A stretch of 51,876 bases of DNA from a virus. The position numbers and the translations under genes are program-made. Under the pieces are notes generated by a model that ran no database searches, had not been told where the DNA came from, and worked only from the letters and a program-made list of their open reading frames with translations. Below, in pieces: positions 41,162-48,955 of this stretch (positions are counted from its first letter, which is position 1; each line of letters starts with the position of its first letter). The DNA lies in the IMG/VR virus record IMGVR_UViG_3300035698_034991, positions 1 to 51,876 of that record, one strand, 5' to 3'.

Positions 41162-42109
41162 ATGAATCTAGGTTACGCCTGTATAAATATGGAATTAAGC
41201 TCCGGCCCAAAGAAGCACCGGGTCACCACTAATCGCTCAATGATCAAAAGAACGTTCATGGAGCGAGGCATTGCATATGCTTCCGAGCTTACATTAAAAA
41301 ATGTAACAGATTTGGAAAAAATATTACACTGGAACGAAAACCACGGCATTAAATTCTTTAGAATCTCTAGCGAAATATTTCCTTGGGCGAGCGAATACGA
41401 TATTAGCAATATGCCAGATATTGAGGCCATATCCGCTGCTTTAAAACGTGCTGGGGATTTTGCTACGAAAAACAACCATCGTATCACGTTTCATCCTGGT
41501 CCGTTTAACAAGCTATGTTCGCCCGCAGAACGAGTTGTGAAAAACACAATTACTGACTTAGAAATTCATGGTAAAGTTTTTGATCTTATGGGATTGTCAA
41601 GGACGCCATATAACAAAATCAATATCCATGTCGGCGCTGCATACGATGATAAATCAAAAGCTTTAAATGATTTTTGTCGCAATTTTGATAGGTTACCTAG
41701 CTCGGTGAAATCAAGGCTAACAGTTGAAAATGATGATAAACCCAGCCTGTATTCGGTGAAAGACCTTTATAATGGGGTATATGAAAAAATTGGCATTCCA
41801 ATTGTTTTTGATTATCATCATTGGAATTTCAGAAATGATGGTGAAAGTCAAGAAGAGGCCTTGTGTGTTGCATTAGAAACCTGGGGGAACATAACCCCTG
41901 CTGTCCATTACAGCGAAACAAAAAGAAATGCGGACGGTACGGATTACAACCGTCCGAACGCTCATTCCGATTACCTGTATAACTTCATTGACACCTATGG
42001 TAAAAATATCGACGTAATGATTGAGGCCAAAGCAAAAGAACAAGCACTATTGCGCTACAGAAGAGACTGGCCCGAGGGAAGAGAGTTGGTATTCAGTGCA
42101 AGGAAATAA
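41162..42109 (+). CDS. uvsE: UV-damage endonuclease UvdE/UvsE
   Basis: This 315-aa protein is of normal length for the bacterial UVDE TIM-barrel. Recognisable family segments are the opening LGYACIN, FFRISSEIFPWAS, RITFHPGPFNKL, INIHVGAAYDDK, LTVENDD, IVFDYHHWNF and VHYSET. These carry the three-metal site His, Glu and Asp residues. The enzyme nicks DNA 5' to UV photoproducts and starts an alternative excision repair route. It heads an operon with a zinc-ribbon protein, nucleotidyltransferase and IF-1. Confidence 0.92.
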   Translation: MNLGYACINMELSSGPKKHRVTTNRSMIKRTFMERGIAYASELTLKNVTDLEKILHWNENHGIKFFRISSEIFPWASEYDISNMPDIEAISAALKRAGDFATKNNHRITFHPGPFNKLCSPAERVVKNTITDLEIHGKVFDLMGLSRTPYNKINIHVGAAYDDKSKALNDFCRNFDRLPSSVKSRLTVENDDKPSLYSVKDLYNGVYEKIGIPIVFDYHHWNFRNDGESQEEALCVALETWGNITPAVHYSETKRNADGTDYNRPNAHSDYLYNFIDTYGKNIDVMIEAKAKEQALLRYRRDWPEGRELVFSARK

Positions 42110-42111
42110 AT

Positions 42112-42342
42112 ATGAATAATAAAAACAGTGCGGGCTCGCTCTTGGAAAAGAGGCTACTCTCTAAGAAAATTGACAAAGCAACCAAAGCAGGGAAGTTTTT
42201 ATATAAATGCCTTGGTGGCGCTGAGCAGCCAAGGGGATGTGGGAATATCTGGTCTGAAAGTGCTTTTTCTGGGCACTCAACAAAATGTCCAAAATGTGAA
42301 AACAAATATTTCAAATGGTTAAATTATTGCGATGACAAATGA
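42112..42342 (+). CDS. Small zinc-ribbon protein
   Basis: This is a 76-aa protein. Cys residues in YKCLGG...RGCGNIW and KCPKCENKY form a single zinc-ribbon-like site over residues 32-66. The N-terminus is Lys-rich. It is probably a small nucleic-acid-binding protein. It starts 2 bp after the UvdE stop and overlaps the next gene by 11 bp. Confidence 0.65.
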   Translation: MNNKNSAGSLLEKRLLSKKIDKATKAGKFLYKCLGGAEQPRGCGNIWSESAFSGHSTKCPKCENKYFKWLNYCDDK

Positions 42343-42790
42343 AACAAAAATAGAAAATAGAATCGTTGCCGTATCTGGCGGCTTTGATCCACTACATTCG
42401 GGGCATGTCAAAATGCTGGTCGGCGCAAGAAATTTTGGTAAAGTTATTGTTATTTTAAATTCTGATGAGTGGATTTATAGAAAAAAAGGATACTTACTAG
42501 AGTCGTTCGAAAGCAGAAAAGAAGTTTTGCTGGAGTTGAAGAGTGTGCACGGTGTAGTCTCGGTTGACGATACAGATGGAACAGTTATATCCGCCTTGGA
42601 AAAAATAAAGCCAGACGTCTTCGTCAACGGCGGCGAGCGGGGAACAAGGAACACTCCAGAAAGAGAGTATTGTTTCCGTGAAAAAATAGCCATGGTCTAC
42701 GGTGTCGGCGGCTTTGAAAGAGAGCAAATTTCTTTAAATATTAAAGAAAAGATTTTTGACATCCTAGAGAAAAGAAAGAAGGAGGAGTAG
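42332..42790 (+). CDS. HxGH nucleotidyltransferase (RfaE/TagD-like cytidylyltransferase family)
   Basis: This is a 152-aa protein. GGFDPLHSGH gives H22-x-G-H25, the signature of the cytidylyltransferase-like Rossmann family. The downstream VNGGERG corresponds to the usual substrate loop. Relatives make CDP-glycerol, CDP-ethanolamine, ADP-heptose or NAD. The closest look is to ADP-heptose synthase (RfaE C-terminal domain), so surface sugar modification or cofactor synthesis is possible. ISxxR near the C-terminus, usual in this superfamily, is not evident. It is coupled to IF-1 by TAGTG. Confidence 0.75.
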   Translation: MTNETKIENRIVAVSGGFDPLHSGHVKMLVGARNFGKVIVILNSDEWIYRKKGYLLESFESRKEVLLELKSVHGVVSVDDTDGTVISALEKIKPDVFVNGGERGTRNTPEREYCFREKIAMVYGVGGFEREQISLNIKEKIFDILEKRKKEE

Positions 42791-43032
42791 TGAGTTCGGA
42801 TCATATAGAAATAGAAGGTGTTATTGTAAGTAGCACAAAAGGCATATTCCAGGTTGAAATAGACCAAGAACAGGAAGATAAGAAGGCAATGATAATCTTA
42901 TGCACCATCGCAGGCAAACTTCGGAAAAATAGAATTAAATTGCTTATTGGCGACAATGTAAAGGTGAAGGTCAGCCCATATGATTTATCAAGGGGGATAA
43001 TCTACTTCCGAAATAAGAAACTAAGAGATTAG
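42790..43032 (+). CDS. infA: Translation initiation factor IF-1
   Basis: This 80-aa protein has the whole S1/OB-fold of IF-1. IEIEGVIVSS, FQVEI, an ITAHxSGKMRKN-like segment (here IAGKLRKNRIKLLIGD), VKVKVSPYDLSRGII and FRNK line up in order with bacterial IF-1. A 10-residue charged insertion (DQEQEDKKAM) lies before the third strand. IF-1 binds the ribosomal A site and steers start-codon choice, so a phage copy could bias host ribosomes toward phage mRNAs, including leaderless ones. The GTG start overlaps the preceding stop. Confidence 0.85.
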   Translation: MSSDHIEIEGVIVSSTKGIFQVEIDQEQEDKKAMIILCTIAGKLRKNRIKLLIGDNVKVKVSPYDLSRGIIYFRNKKLRD

Positions 43033-43049
43033 GCCAATAGAAAATAAAA

Positions 43050-43364
43050 ATGTTTGAAAAGATAAAAAAAATTCAAAAACAATTATTCTGCAAACACCTC
43101 CACACTAAAAAGAATAGATTGGCCGGGTATGTTAAAAACCCAAATCATCGTGTTACACGATATATGGTTCATGGTCCAAAGTGGTTGGGGACTTTTTTTA
43201 CTGTGAGCAAATGCTCCAGGTGTGGGAAATCGAGAAAAATCGAAGAACCTAACGGGCGGGAAGAAGCCTTTCAGAGCTTTGTAAATAACCCGCCGCAAGG
43301 CGGGACCGGGGCGGCCAGTTCCGTAAAGAAGGCTCAAAAGGCCGGCCCGTCGGGCTCTTTCTAG
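43050..43364 (+). CDS. Unknown protein with zinc-binding pair
   Basis: This is a 104-aa protein. CKHLHTKK near 14-21 and CSRCGKSRKI near 54-63 could hold one zinc ion. The last 30 residues are Gly/Pro/Lys-rich and flexible. The final codons also form a GCCCG-CGGGC hairpin followed by TCTTTCT (about 43346-43364), a possible terminator overlapping the stop. Function unknown. Confidence 0.6.
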   Translation: MFEKIKKIQKQLFCKHLHTKKNRLAGYVKNPNHRVTRYMVHGPKWLGTFFTVSKCSRCGKSRKIEEPNGREEAFQSFVNNPPQGGTGAASSVKKAQKAGPSGSF

Positions 43365-43504
43365 GAAATTTATTTATTACAGTCCGCCACGCAACCATTT
43401 TATATAAAACCCAGCACAAGCCATCCTCATGGCCGTATCGTCGATGAATTTATTCAATGATTTCAACGAAATACATTTGCTAACAGGTTGCAAATACTTT
43501 AAGT

Positions 43505-43750
43505 ATGGATAGAGTTTTTCGAATTCGGCAGTGGAAATCGGCTGGTGTTGTAATGCCTGATCGATTTTCTGAATACAAAAAGGATGATCGCAAGCTTTTT
43601 GATAACAAAAAAGCTTTTGATAGGAAGTTAAAGCAAATGACTAAATTTGCTAAGCAGATTAATAACGAATACGTTAAGCTCAAGATTGTCGGCGAAGAAT
43701 TCATTAAGGGCGTATGGATTCCTATAAACTGCTACCCGGAAGACAGTTAG
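43505..43750 (+). CDS. Unknown small basic protein
   Basis: This is an 81-aa protein. Lys/Asp-rich helices span residues 22-58, and a short beta end (VGEEFIKGVWIPINCYP) follows. It has no known motif. A weak version of the recurrent promoter (ATTTATTC at 43448, TACATT at 43472, 24 bp apart) lies upstream. The 140-bp gap before it contains nothing else recognisable. Confidence 0.6.
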   Translation: MDRVFRIRQWKSAGVVMPDRFSEYKKDDRKLFDNKKAFDRKLKQMTKFAKQINNEYVKLKIVGEEFIKGVWIPINCYPEDS

Positions 43751-43797
43751 AATAATATTTTATAATATGGTGGTGTTCTAGGTATGTTGATGTTATA

Positions 43798-44148
43798 ATG
43801 AATAAAATGACAAGAAAAAGAAAAGAAACAAAAACCTACAATCTTAGTTGCCCGGACAGCAAAGAAGGTGGTGTTTTTAGTTATTTTAAGGTCTGCGTTT
43901 GGTTTGAGAATATGGAAATCGGCAAGGGAGAACCAGGCCAGCAAGATTTTATTCGAGCAAGGAAAGAAGCTTTGGGAAATAAAGACACACCGACGGTAAA
44001 TAAAATCGACGATTACCTTATTTTCAAGCCAATTTCTGATGAACCGAGACGACTCCGAAGAAAAACAAAACCTTATGCGCTATTTTCGATAATAAACCAA
44101 AAAGGTGTGAGAGAATCTTTAAATAGTGAATTGAAGTGTAAAATTTAG
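43798..44148 (+). CDS. Unknown protein
   Basis: This is a 116-aa protein. It is Lys/Arg-rich at both ends, with a central FSYFKVCVWFENMEIGKGEPG beta segment and YLIFKPISDEPRRLRRKTKP. It is not recognised. TATAAT ends directly before the ATG at 43798, so the true start may be ATG 43807 or initiation may use another promoter. Confidence 0.55.
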   Translation: MNKMTRKRKETKTYNLSCPDSKEGGVFSYFKVCVWFENMEIGKGEPGQQDFIRARKEALGNKDTPTVNKIDDYLIFKPISDEPRRLRRKTKPYALFSIINQKGVRESLNSELKCKI

Positions 44149-44228
44149 CATTTATCCTGACATATTTTATTTATTCCATTAGTCAAAGAATTGCTTTCCA
44201 CGGTACTCTATTTATATTATGAGGAAAC

Positions 44229-44426
44229 ATGGACTCTGAAGAAAATCAAGGATTTTGGAAATGGCTTAGGGACAAGGCCCGCAGCGAAAGCCATAAGAAA
44301 CCTTTCGAGCCAATTCCTTTGCATATATCAATAGACATGCCCGGCGCAGACGAAAAAGAATCAGACCGACGACCTGGCGTCACCGAGGTCGACTTTGAAG
44401 TCGAAAGCATTGTATTTGAGTCATAA
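44229..44426 (+). CDS. Small acidic protein
   Basis: This is a 65-aa protein. The N-terminal WKWLRDKARSE helix is followed by an acidic, Pro-rich tail (PGADEKESDRRPG, TEVDFEVES). No motif or membrane segment is present. GAGGAAAC precedes the ATG. It ends 4 bp before the next gene. Function unknown. Confidence 0.6.
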   Translation: MDSEENQGFWKWLRDKARSESHKKPFEPIPLHISIDMPGADEKESDRRPGVTEVDFEVESIVFES

Positions 44427-44430
44427 AATA

Positions 44431-44775
44431 ATGGCATATTCAGATAAACAAATGACTAGCTTAACGATGGAAATCGAAGCAATCAACGATTTAATTCAGG
44501 CAACCGAATCAATTCTTTTTAAAGAACTGAGAGGTGATATTAAGTCTAAAAACCATGTTTATAATATTGATTTTGCGATGCCGTTTGAGTTTAGTAAAAT
44601 TAAAAACAAAAAGTTAAAACTGCCTGCCATTTTAGAACTTTATCATGACTGGGCTCGACGAGCCTACATGATGTGTGTTCAAAATAGAGGAAAGCTTAAA
44701 AATGGGCCAATGAGGCAAATTGCTCTTGAACGCCTAGAGCAAGTAAAAACAATCAGCCTGCTGTTTTCTTTATAG
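44431..44775 (+). CDS. Unknown helical protein
   Basis: This is a 114-aa protein. ATG 44431 is used; an in-frame ATG at 44395 would overlap the upstream gene. It is mainly alpha-helical: EIEAINDLIQATESILFKEL, LPAILELYHDWARRAYMM, and LERLEQVKTISLLF. A four-helix bundle is likely. Its stop lies 1 bp from the stop of the convergent minus-strand gene. Confidence 0.6.
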   Translation: MAYSDKQMTSLTMEIEAINDLIQATESILFKELRGDIKSKNHVYNIDFAMPFEFSKIKNKKLKLPAILELYHDWARRAYMMCVQNRGKLKNGPMRQIALERLEQVKTISLLFSL

Positions 44776-44776
44776 G

Positions 44777-45319
44777 TTACTTAACAATCTTTTTTATTCG
44801 CTTGGCAAGCAAGTAGCACTCGGAAAAGCTCGCAAACGAAACAGAATCGTGGAAAACGAATGATTCAAACAAGGACAGTACATCATCCCCGAGCGCACCT
44901 GATGTCTGCCAGTTCTGCTTTCGCTCAGCCCACTTCTTTTGTGTTGTGCCTTCGGGTTTGCCAGGTAGATCCCAGTAGCAATATTCCTCAAACCAGTCAG
45001 GCTTATTTTTTTGATTTATTACCGACTTGATAATAATGTTTGGGCCGTACAGGCTTGTGTAAATCATTCCATCTGGAGACGCCCACGCCCTAAAACCCGA
45101 ATCAATATTAATTCTTAGTTTTAGAATATGTACTTTTCTATAATTGTAAATTATTTGTTCTACATTGCTTTGTTTTTGCTTCGCTGTTGCGTACTGCCTT
45201 AGCATTGGCTTGAAGTATGCAGAATACGTCGCAGCAACAAGAGCGTCATCAATATATTTTATTGCAAGGTGAAGTTTCCCAGCAGGAAATCTCACACCGC
45301 CCTTAATCGAAATACTCAC
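44777..45319 (-). CDS. Unknown protein, last of the minus-strand group
   Basis: This is a 180-aa protein. It has mixed alpha/beta composition and many Trp/Tyr residues. WFEEYCYWDLPGKPEGTTQK and KKWAERKQNWQ are distinctive patches. There is no signal peptide or known motif. It lies 18 bp downstream of the 71-aa gene in the same direction, so it is probably co-transcribed with it and with the two genes upstream. Confidence 0.6.
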   Translation of the reverse strand: MSISIKGGVRFPAGKLHLAIKYIDDALVAATYSAYFKPMLRQYATAKQKQSNVEQIIYNYRKVHILKLRINIDSGFRAWASPDGMIYTSLYGPNIIIKSVINQKNKPDWFEEYCYWDLPGKPEGTTQKKWAERKQNWQTSGALGDDVLSLFESFVFHDSVSFASFSECYLLAKRIKKIVK

Positions 45320-45337
45320 TTTACCTATTGAGGAAGA

Positions 45338-45553
45338 TCAAAATGGCGCATAAATTACAAACCCGGATTCGTCTTTGTCCCACTGAATACTTTTGCCATT
45401 GAAAGATTGACCCTTAAGGCTATTAACTCTTACAGCTGGGCAGTTTCGGCCTTTTGTAAAATTGTTATTATAATTATATTCAACTTTTAGCTTGTGAGAT
45501 TCTGCCTCTTCGATAAATTGTTCTTGTTCTTCGCTTAGATTATAATGTGCCAT
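45338..45553 (-). CDS. Small protein behind a (TTTG)9 tract
   Basis: This is a 71-aa protein. An acidic helix (SEEQEQFIEEAESHKL) is followed by a beta region with an Asn-rich YNYNNNF patch. The ribosome-binding site AGGAG lies 9 bp upstream of the ATG. Just before that is a nine-unit tetranucleotide tract, so the distance to upstream signals can vary by slippage. Function unknown. Confidence 0.6.
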   Translation of the reverse strand: MAHYNLSEEQEQFIEEAESHKLKVEYNYNNNFTKGRNCPAVRVNSLKGQSFNGKSIQWDKDESGFVIYAPF

Positions 45554-45566
45554 TTTTGCGCTCCTA

Positions 45567-45602
45567 TTTGTTTGTTTGTTTGTTTGTTTGTTTGTTTGTT
45601 TG
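45567..45602. repeat. Tetranucleotide microsatellite (TTTG)9
   Basis: Nine perfect TTTG units run from 45567 to 45602, then TTTTG. It lies between two minus-strand genes, 14 bp upstream of the start codon at 45553. As mRNA it reads (CAAA)9, an unstructured A-rich leader. Perfect tracts this long are rare in compact phage genomes. Confidence 0.95.
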
Positions 45603-45609
45603 TTTTGCT

Positions 45610-45885
45610 TTAATGTTTTTTACTACGATCAGAATCTGTCTTTGCGGATTCTAAATTTTCAATTCTAGTTACTAGATTTTCAATTGTTGTTGCTGATAAA
45701 CCAACAGTCACTTTCGTGTTTTCAGCATAAATCGAAAGTTGGTCAGCTAACTCTCTTAGTTTTTTTACAAGCTCTATCTCGGCTGTGTATTTCCTCCACG
45801 TCGTGCGCTTAGCCTTTGCTGTTCGCCAACGTACAGGCCGCTTTCTCCTTCTGGATGCTGGATTGGCAAACTTAAATTTATTCAT
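45610..45885 (-). CDS. Small basic coiled-coil protein
   Basis: This is a 91-aa protein. ATG 45885 overlaps the preceding stop by ATGA, which decides the start. Residues 1-33 are Arg/Lys/Trp-rich (RRRKRPVRWRTAKAKR) and probably bind nucleic acid. Residues about 35-85 form heptads (VKKLRELADQLSIYAEN, IENLVTRIENLE), a likely coiled coil. Function unknown. Confidence 0.6.
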   Translation of the reverse strand: MNKFKFANPASRRRKRPVRWRTAKAKRTTWRKYTAEIELVKKLRELADQLSIYAENTKVTVGLSATTIENLVTRIENLESAKTDSDRSKKH

Positions 45886-46328
45886 TTTCTTTTCTTTCTT
45901 GTTTTCCGACGCACTTTTGGCTTTGCAAATTCCTTCTTCGATTTCGTCGCACGCTTCGTTGAGACTTTTCTTCGGTCTTTGCTTGCTGTACGGCCTGGGC
46001 CGTCGGCTACTTTGGCCTTTTTCTTTGTAGGGCAAGCTCTGCCGTCGTGACCAACCTCACCACAAACGCCGCATTTCTTGCTGGAGTTTTTATCTTCTAC
46101 AATCGGCTCCGGGGTTGCTTCTTCCTCGACCGGCAGAAGATGTCGCATGCTTTTGGGGCACGGCCCCTCTCCGCACATGAAATTAGACCAGGCTATAAAC
46201 TTTTTATTGCGGCTAACAGCACCTTTGCTGTATTGATCCTGACAGGTTTCGCCACACCAAAAGAAAAATTTCTCATTGCTATGGTTAATCTTCTTTTTGC
46301 AGTGCCAACATTCAAATATGTCAATCAT
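45882..46328 (-). CDS. Zinc-knuckle protein with basic tail
   Basis: This is a 148-aa protein. ATG 46328 is used; a GTG at 46373 would extend it by 15 residues. A first finger uses CWHCKKK and FWCGETC near residues 7-31. A CCHC zinc knuckle, CGVCGEVGHDGRAC, lies near 86-99. The last 50 residues are almost pure Lys/Arg/Ser/Ala. Zinc knuckles bind single-stranded RNA or DNA, so a nucleic-acid chaperone or packaging role is plausible. It heads the minus-strand group and diverges from the L12-like gene. Confidence 0.7.
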   Translation of the reverse strand: MIDIFECWHCKKKINHSNEKFFFWCGETCQDQYSKGAVSRNKKFIAWSNFMCGEGPCPKSMRHLLPVEEEATPEPIVEDKNSSKKCGVCGEVGHDGRACPTKKKAKVADGPGRTASKDRRKVSTKRATKSKKEFAKPKVRRKTRKKRK

Positions 46329-46438
46329 GTTAATGTGTTTTCCATCTATGTGGCTGTTTGCTAAGTTTCGCACAAAAAAGGGTGGTTTTAAACTTATTTA
46401 TCTTGGTTGGTAAATCAGGCTGCCAAGGTTGAAAACCT

Positions 46439-46468
46439 GTTTATATTCTTTGTACGATGCTGTAATAT
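46439..46468 (+). promoter_or_regulatory. Early-type promoter for the L12-like / DnaJ unit
   Basis: GTTTATAT at 46439-46446 and TAATAT at 46463-46468 follow the 24-bp rule. Transcription would start close to 46474, where an in-frame ATG lies, and the better start with a ribosome-binding site is at 46516. Confidence 0.68.
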
Positions 46469-46515
46469 AGTATATGAAACACAGTGCGTCCCGTCGAAAG
46501 GAAACAAGGAACATA

Positions 46516-46959
46516 ATGGAAGCTGAATTGGAGACAATGCCGTATCAACATACAATGATGGACGACATTGAAGAGGTTTCAAAAATCGAGGGAGTCCGAG
46601 TCGCTTTCGTTAATTTTGAAACTGAGCGTATTATTATGGCTTTACCTTCGGACAAAGCCGGACATCAGGAAATATTAGATAGAATAACATTCTTTGATGC
46701 AACGGAGCGTATCCAAGTGGTTTCGGCAGATTTTACTTCGGGTGAAATCACAATAAAGTTCCTCCCAAAAGGGATGACGAAAATACTATCCTTGACTTCT
46801 GCCTATTTTACCAAAAAAGAGGTGGAGTTAATCCTGACGGGGAACCGCATTGCTGCTATCAAATTAGTAAGAGGTAGAACTAACTGCGGGCTGAAAGAGG
46901 CTCTCAACGCTGTTGATAGATACAAGCAACTTCACAAGGGTTCTAAATTTACCTCCTGA
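46516..46959 (+). CDS. Protein with ribosomal L7/L12 C-terminal-like domain
   Basis: This is a 147-aa protein. ATG 46516 has AAGGAA upstream; ATG 46474 would add 14 residues but sits at the predicted transcript start. Residues about 100-138 (EVELILTGNRIAAIKLVRGRT, GLKEALNAVD) match the L7/L12 C-terminal domain, including the IKxVR and GLKEA core that contacts translational GTPases. The first 95 residues are a separate alpha/beta domain. It may recruit EF-Tu, EF-G or IF2 in phage-infected cells. Short L12-like segments also occur in unrelated proteins, so the role is uncertain. Confidence 0.7.
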   Translation: MEAELETMPYQHTMMDDIEEVSKIEGVRVAFVNFETERIIMALPSDKAGHQEILDRITFFDATERIQVVSADFTSGEITIKFLPKGMTKILSLTSAYFTKKEVELILTGNRIAAIKLVRGRTNCGLKEALNAVDRYKQLHKGSKFTS

Positions 46960-47001
46960 GAGGTTCACAATTGACAGTCGATGCACTACACTATCCAATA
47001 G

Positions 47002-48081
47002 ATGAACCAGGATTATTATAAAGTTTTAGGCGTTGAAAGATCTGCAACCAAAGAGGAAATCAAGAAAGCTTTTCGAAAGCTTGCACTAAAACACCACCCT
47101 GATCGGAATCCGGATAACAAGGCCGATGCCGAGAAGTTATTCAAGAAAATTTCCGAAGCTTATCAAACTTTAAGTGATGATGCAAAGCGCAAAACCTATG
47201 ACAACCCAAGTGCAGGCTTTAATCCATTCGCAAACGGAAATTCTTCAAGTCCTTGGGGTAACGACATTTTTGATACGTTCTTTAGAAACGCACCATTCGT
47301 CCAGCAGGCCCACCGGCACCACACACAACGAAAGCAGAAGGGAAAAGATATCCAGAAGGAGTTGGAAATTTCCTTATGGGATGCAATGAATGGCGCAACT
47401 AGAAAAATAAAACTCATTAAAAATAAAACGTGCCGGTCCTGTAAAGGATCAAGAGCGAGCAAAGCATCGGGAAGCGAAGAAATTTGCCCGCAATGCAATG
47501 GCGTTGGTCGCTGTGTAGCCGTATCCGGCAGGATGCAAATAGAAACTCCTTGTTCACGTTGTGCCCAACGGGGAAAGGTTGTTGTTAAGCCATGTGAGCC
47601 TTGTAACGGGAAAGGCTTTATACGAGAAACCGAAGAAACTAATCTAAAAATTCCGCCAGGAATTGCTGATGGTAATGTGCTAAGGGCTGAGGGCATGGGT
47701 GAGGAGGGTGCGAATTCAGGCCCTAATGGTAATCTTTTTGTTTTGGTGAAGACCAAACAGGACTTAAGATTTACCAGAAAAGGGAATGACCTTCATATAA
47801 CTGTGGAAGTTCCTGTGATAAAATCAATTCTCGGCGGTCGGGTCGTCGTCCCCACGCTGCTTGATGGCGTAGGGGATTTGGAGGTTGAGGTTGAGAACGG
47901 AATTGCAAATTGCCCTGTGAAGAATATTGAAAAGCATGGATTTGTAGACCTAAAAACAGGTCAGCGAGGAAGGCAGGTTGTGAAGTTCACCCCAGAAATA
48001 TTAAATAAAAATTCTTTAAACCAAGGGCAAATAGAAAAGCTCTGCGAACTACAGGAAGTTTTTGAGAGCGAAAAAAGCTAA
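47002..48081 (+). CDS. dnaJ: DnaJ (Hsp40) co-chaperone
   Basis: This 359-aa protein is a full type A DnaJ. The J domain (1-70) has HPD at 32-34. A short G/F region (about 72-95, FNPFANG, FDTFF) follows. Four CxxCxGxG-type zinc motifs lie at about 137-205, though the first (CRSCKGSRA) and third (CSRCAQRG) deviate. Both beta C-terminal domains are present. It stimulates DnaK ATPase and delivers unfolded proteins. A phage copy could direct host DnaK to virion assembly or replication complexes. No grpE or dnaK is seen here. Confidence 0.95.
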   Translation: MNQDYYKVLGVERSATKEEIKKAFRKLALKHHPDRNPDNKADAEKLFKKISEAYQTLSDDAKRKTYDNPSAGFNPFANGNSSSPWGNDIFDTFFRNAPFVQQAHRHHTQRKQKGKDIQKELEISLWDAMNGATRKIKLIKNKTCRSCKGSRASKASGSEEICPQCNGVGRCVAVSGRMQIETPCSRCAQRGKVVVKPCEPCNGKGFIRETEETNLKIPPGIADGNVLRAEGMGEEGANSGPNGNLFVLVKTKQDLRFTRKGNDLHITVEVPVIKSILGGRVVVPTLLDGVGDLEVEVENGIANCPVKNIEKHGFVDLKTGQRGRQVVKFTPEILNKNSLNQGQIEKLCELQEVFESEKS

Positions 48082-48089
48082 TTTAGATA

Positions 48090-48566
48090 ATGCTACCAAG
48101 AGAGAAAACATTAAATTTACTATACCCCTTCCTTTCGAATATAAAAGAGGGCCATGAGTTTTTTAATAACAACTTAAAAACAGGAGCGGCCTTTTCACTT
48201 AAAGAGGATATGAAATATTGTGTATATTCATACGCAAAAACTAATAAACTACTCACCGAGTGCGACCTAAATTTCAATTCAAATACAGTAGACCTGATTA
48301 AGACGTTATGGATCAATGAGAATAATATTCGACTATACGAATACGCACAGTGCGATCAAACCTGGTTTATTTCAATGGCTGACGATTTAATAAATTTCTG
48401 GTCTAACCCTGCCCTGGGCCAAAAAAACAAAAGATATTTTGAACTGGAGGGCATTCGGCTAATCAAAGTTTATGCTCCGGGCAATCATGTAGCTTATTTA
48501 TCTTATATCACGTCAACGGCGTCGCCGCTCTCTAAAGAGGTAATTTTACCACCAGGAAGAAGATGA
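48090..48566 (+). CDS. Unknown protein
   Basis: This 158-aa protein is not recognised. It has a Phe/Asn/Tyr-rich composition with CVYSYAKTNKLLTECDLNF in the middle and a C-terminal IRLIKVYAPGNHVAYLSYIT strand pair. It is the first of five overlapping or adjacent small genes, and its stop overlaps the next start by 4 bp. The KTGAAFSL segment resembles the EGTxFxL pattern of proteins at 49510 and 49914. Confidence 0.65.
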   Translation: MLPREKTLNLLYPFLSNIKEGHEFFNNNLKTGAAFSLKEDMKYCVYSYAKTNKLLTECDLNFNSNTVDLIKTLWINENNIRLYEYAQCDQTWFISMADDLINFWSNPALGQKNKRYFELEGIRLIKVYAPGNHVAYLSYITSTASPLSKEVILPPGRR

Positions 48567-48955
48567 CTTTAATCGAAGCGTATAAGCCGGGCGACCTACT
48601 TTTGCTGAATCATAGATGGTTTGTTGATTTTTGCATCAACATCCAAGGGACGCAGATGGGAATGTCGAGCTTCATAAAGAAATTATCGGACTCGAAAAAA
48701 GATCGTACAATGATTTATCAGCCTGCCTTACTCCTTGAAATATGTAAACGAAAGTTTTATTTTGATCGTCTTCACGGGCAGGAGAGTGTGCCAAATATGG
48801 TCATTTTTAAAATCTTGGTAGAAGGAACAGTGCTCGAAAGAGCGTTTTGTCAAAAATCCAAAGTGCTCCCATATTTAATCGTTGATAAGAGAAATTTCAA
48901 GCAGGCCATTCAGGCCAACAAAACCTATTACGAATATCAAAGCCTACTTCTATGA
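48563..48955 (+). CDS. Unknown protein
   Basis: This is a 130-aa protein. It opens with YKPGDLLLLNHRWFVDFCINI, a beta-hairpin-like start, and has a conserved-looking VPNMVIFKILVEGTVLERAF stretch. ATGA overlaps link it to both neighbours. No known domain is visible; the PGDLLLL...EGT layout again suggests the small-barrel family. Confidence 0.62.
   Translation: MTLIEAYKPGDLLLLNHRWFVDFCINIQGTQMGMSSFIKKLSDSKKDRTMIYQPALLLEICKRKFYFDRLHGQESVPNMVIFKILVEGTVLERAFCQKSKVLPYLIVDKRNFKQAIQANKTYYEYQSLLL

Noticed and set aside
47196-47756. 186-codon open frame on the minus strand inside dnaJ
   Set aside because: It lies opposite a full-length conserved DnaJ and has the composition of a codon shadow.
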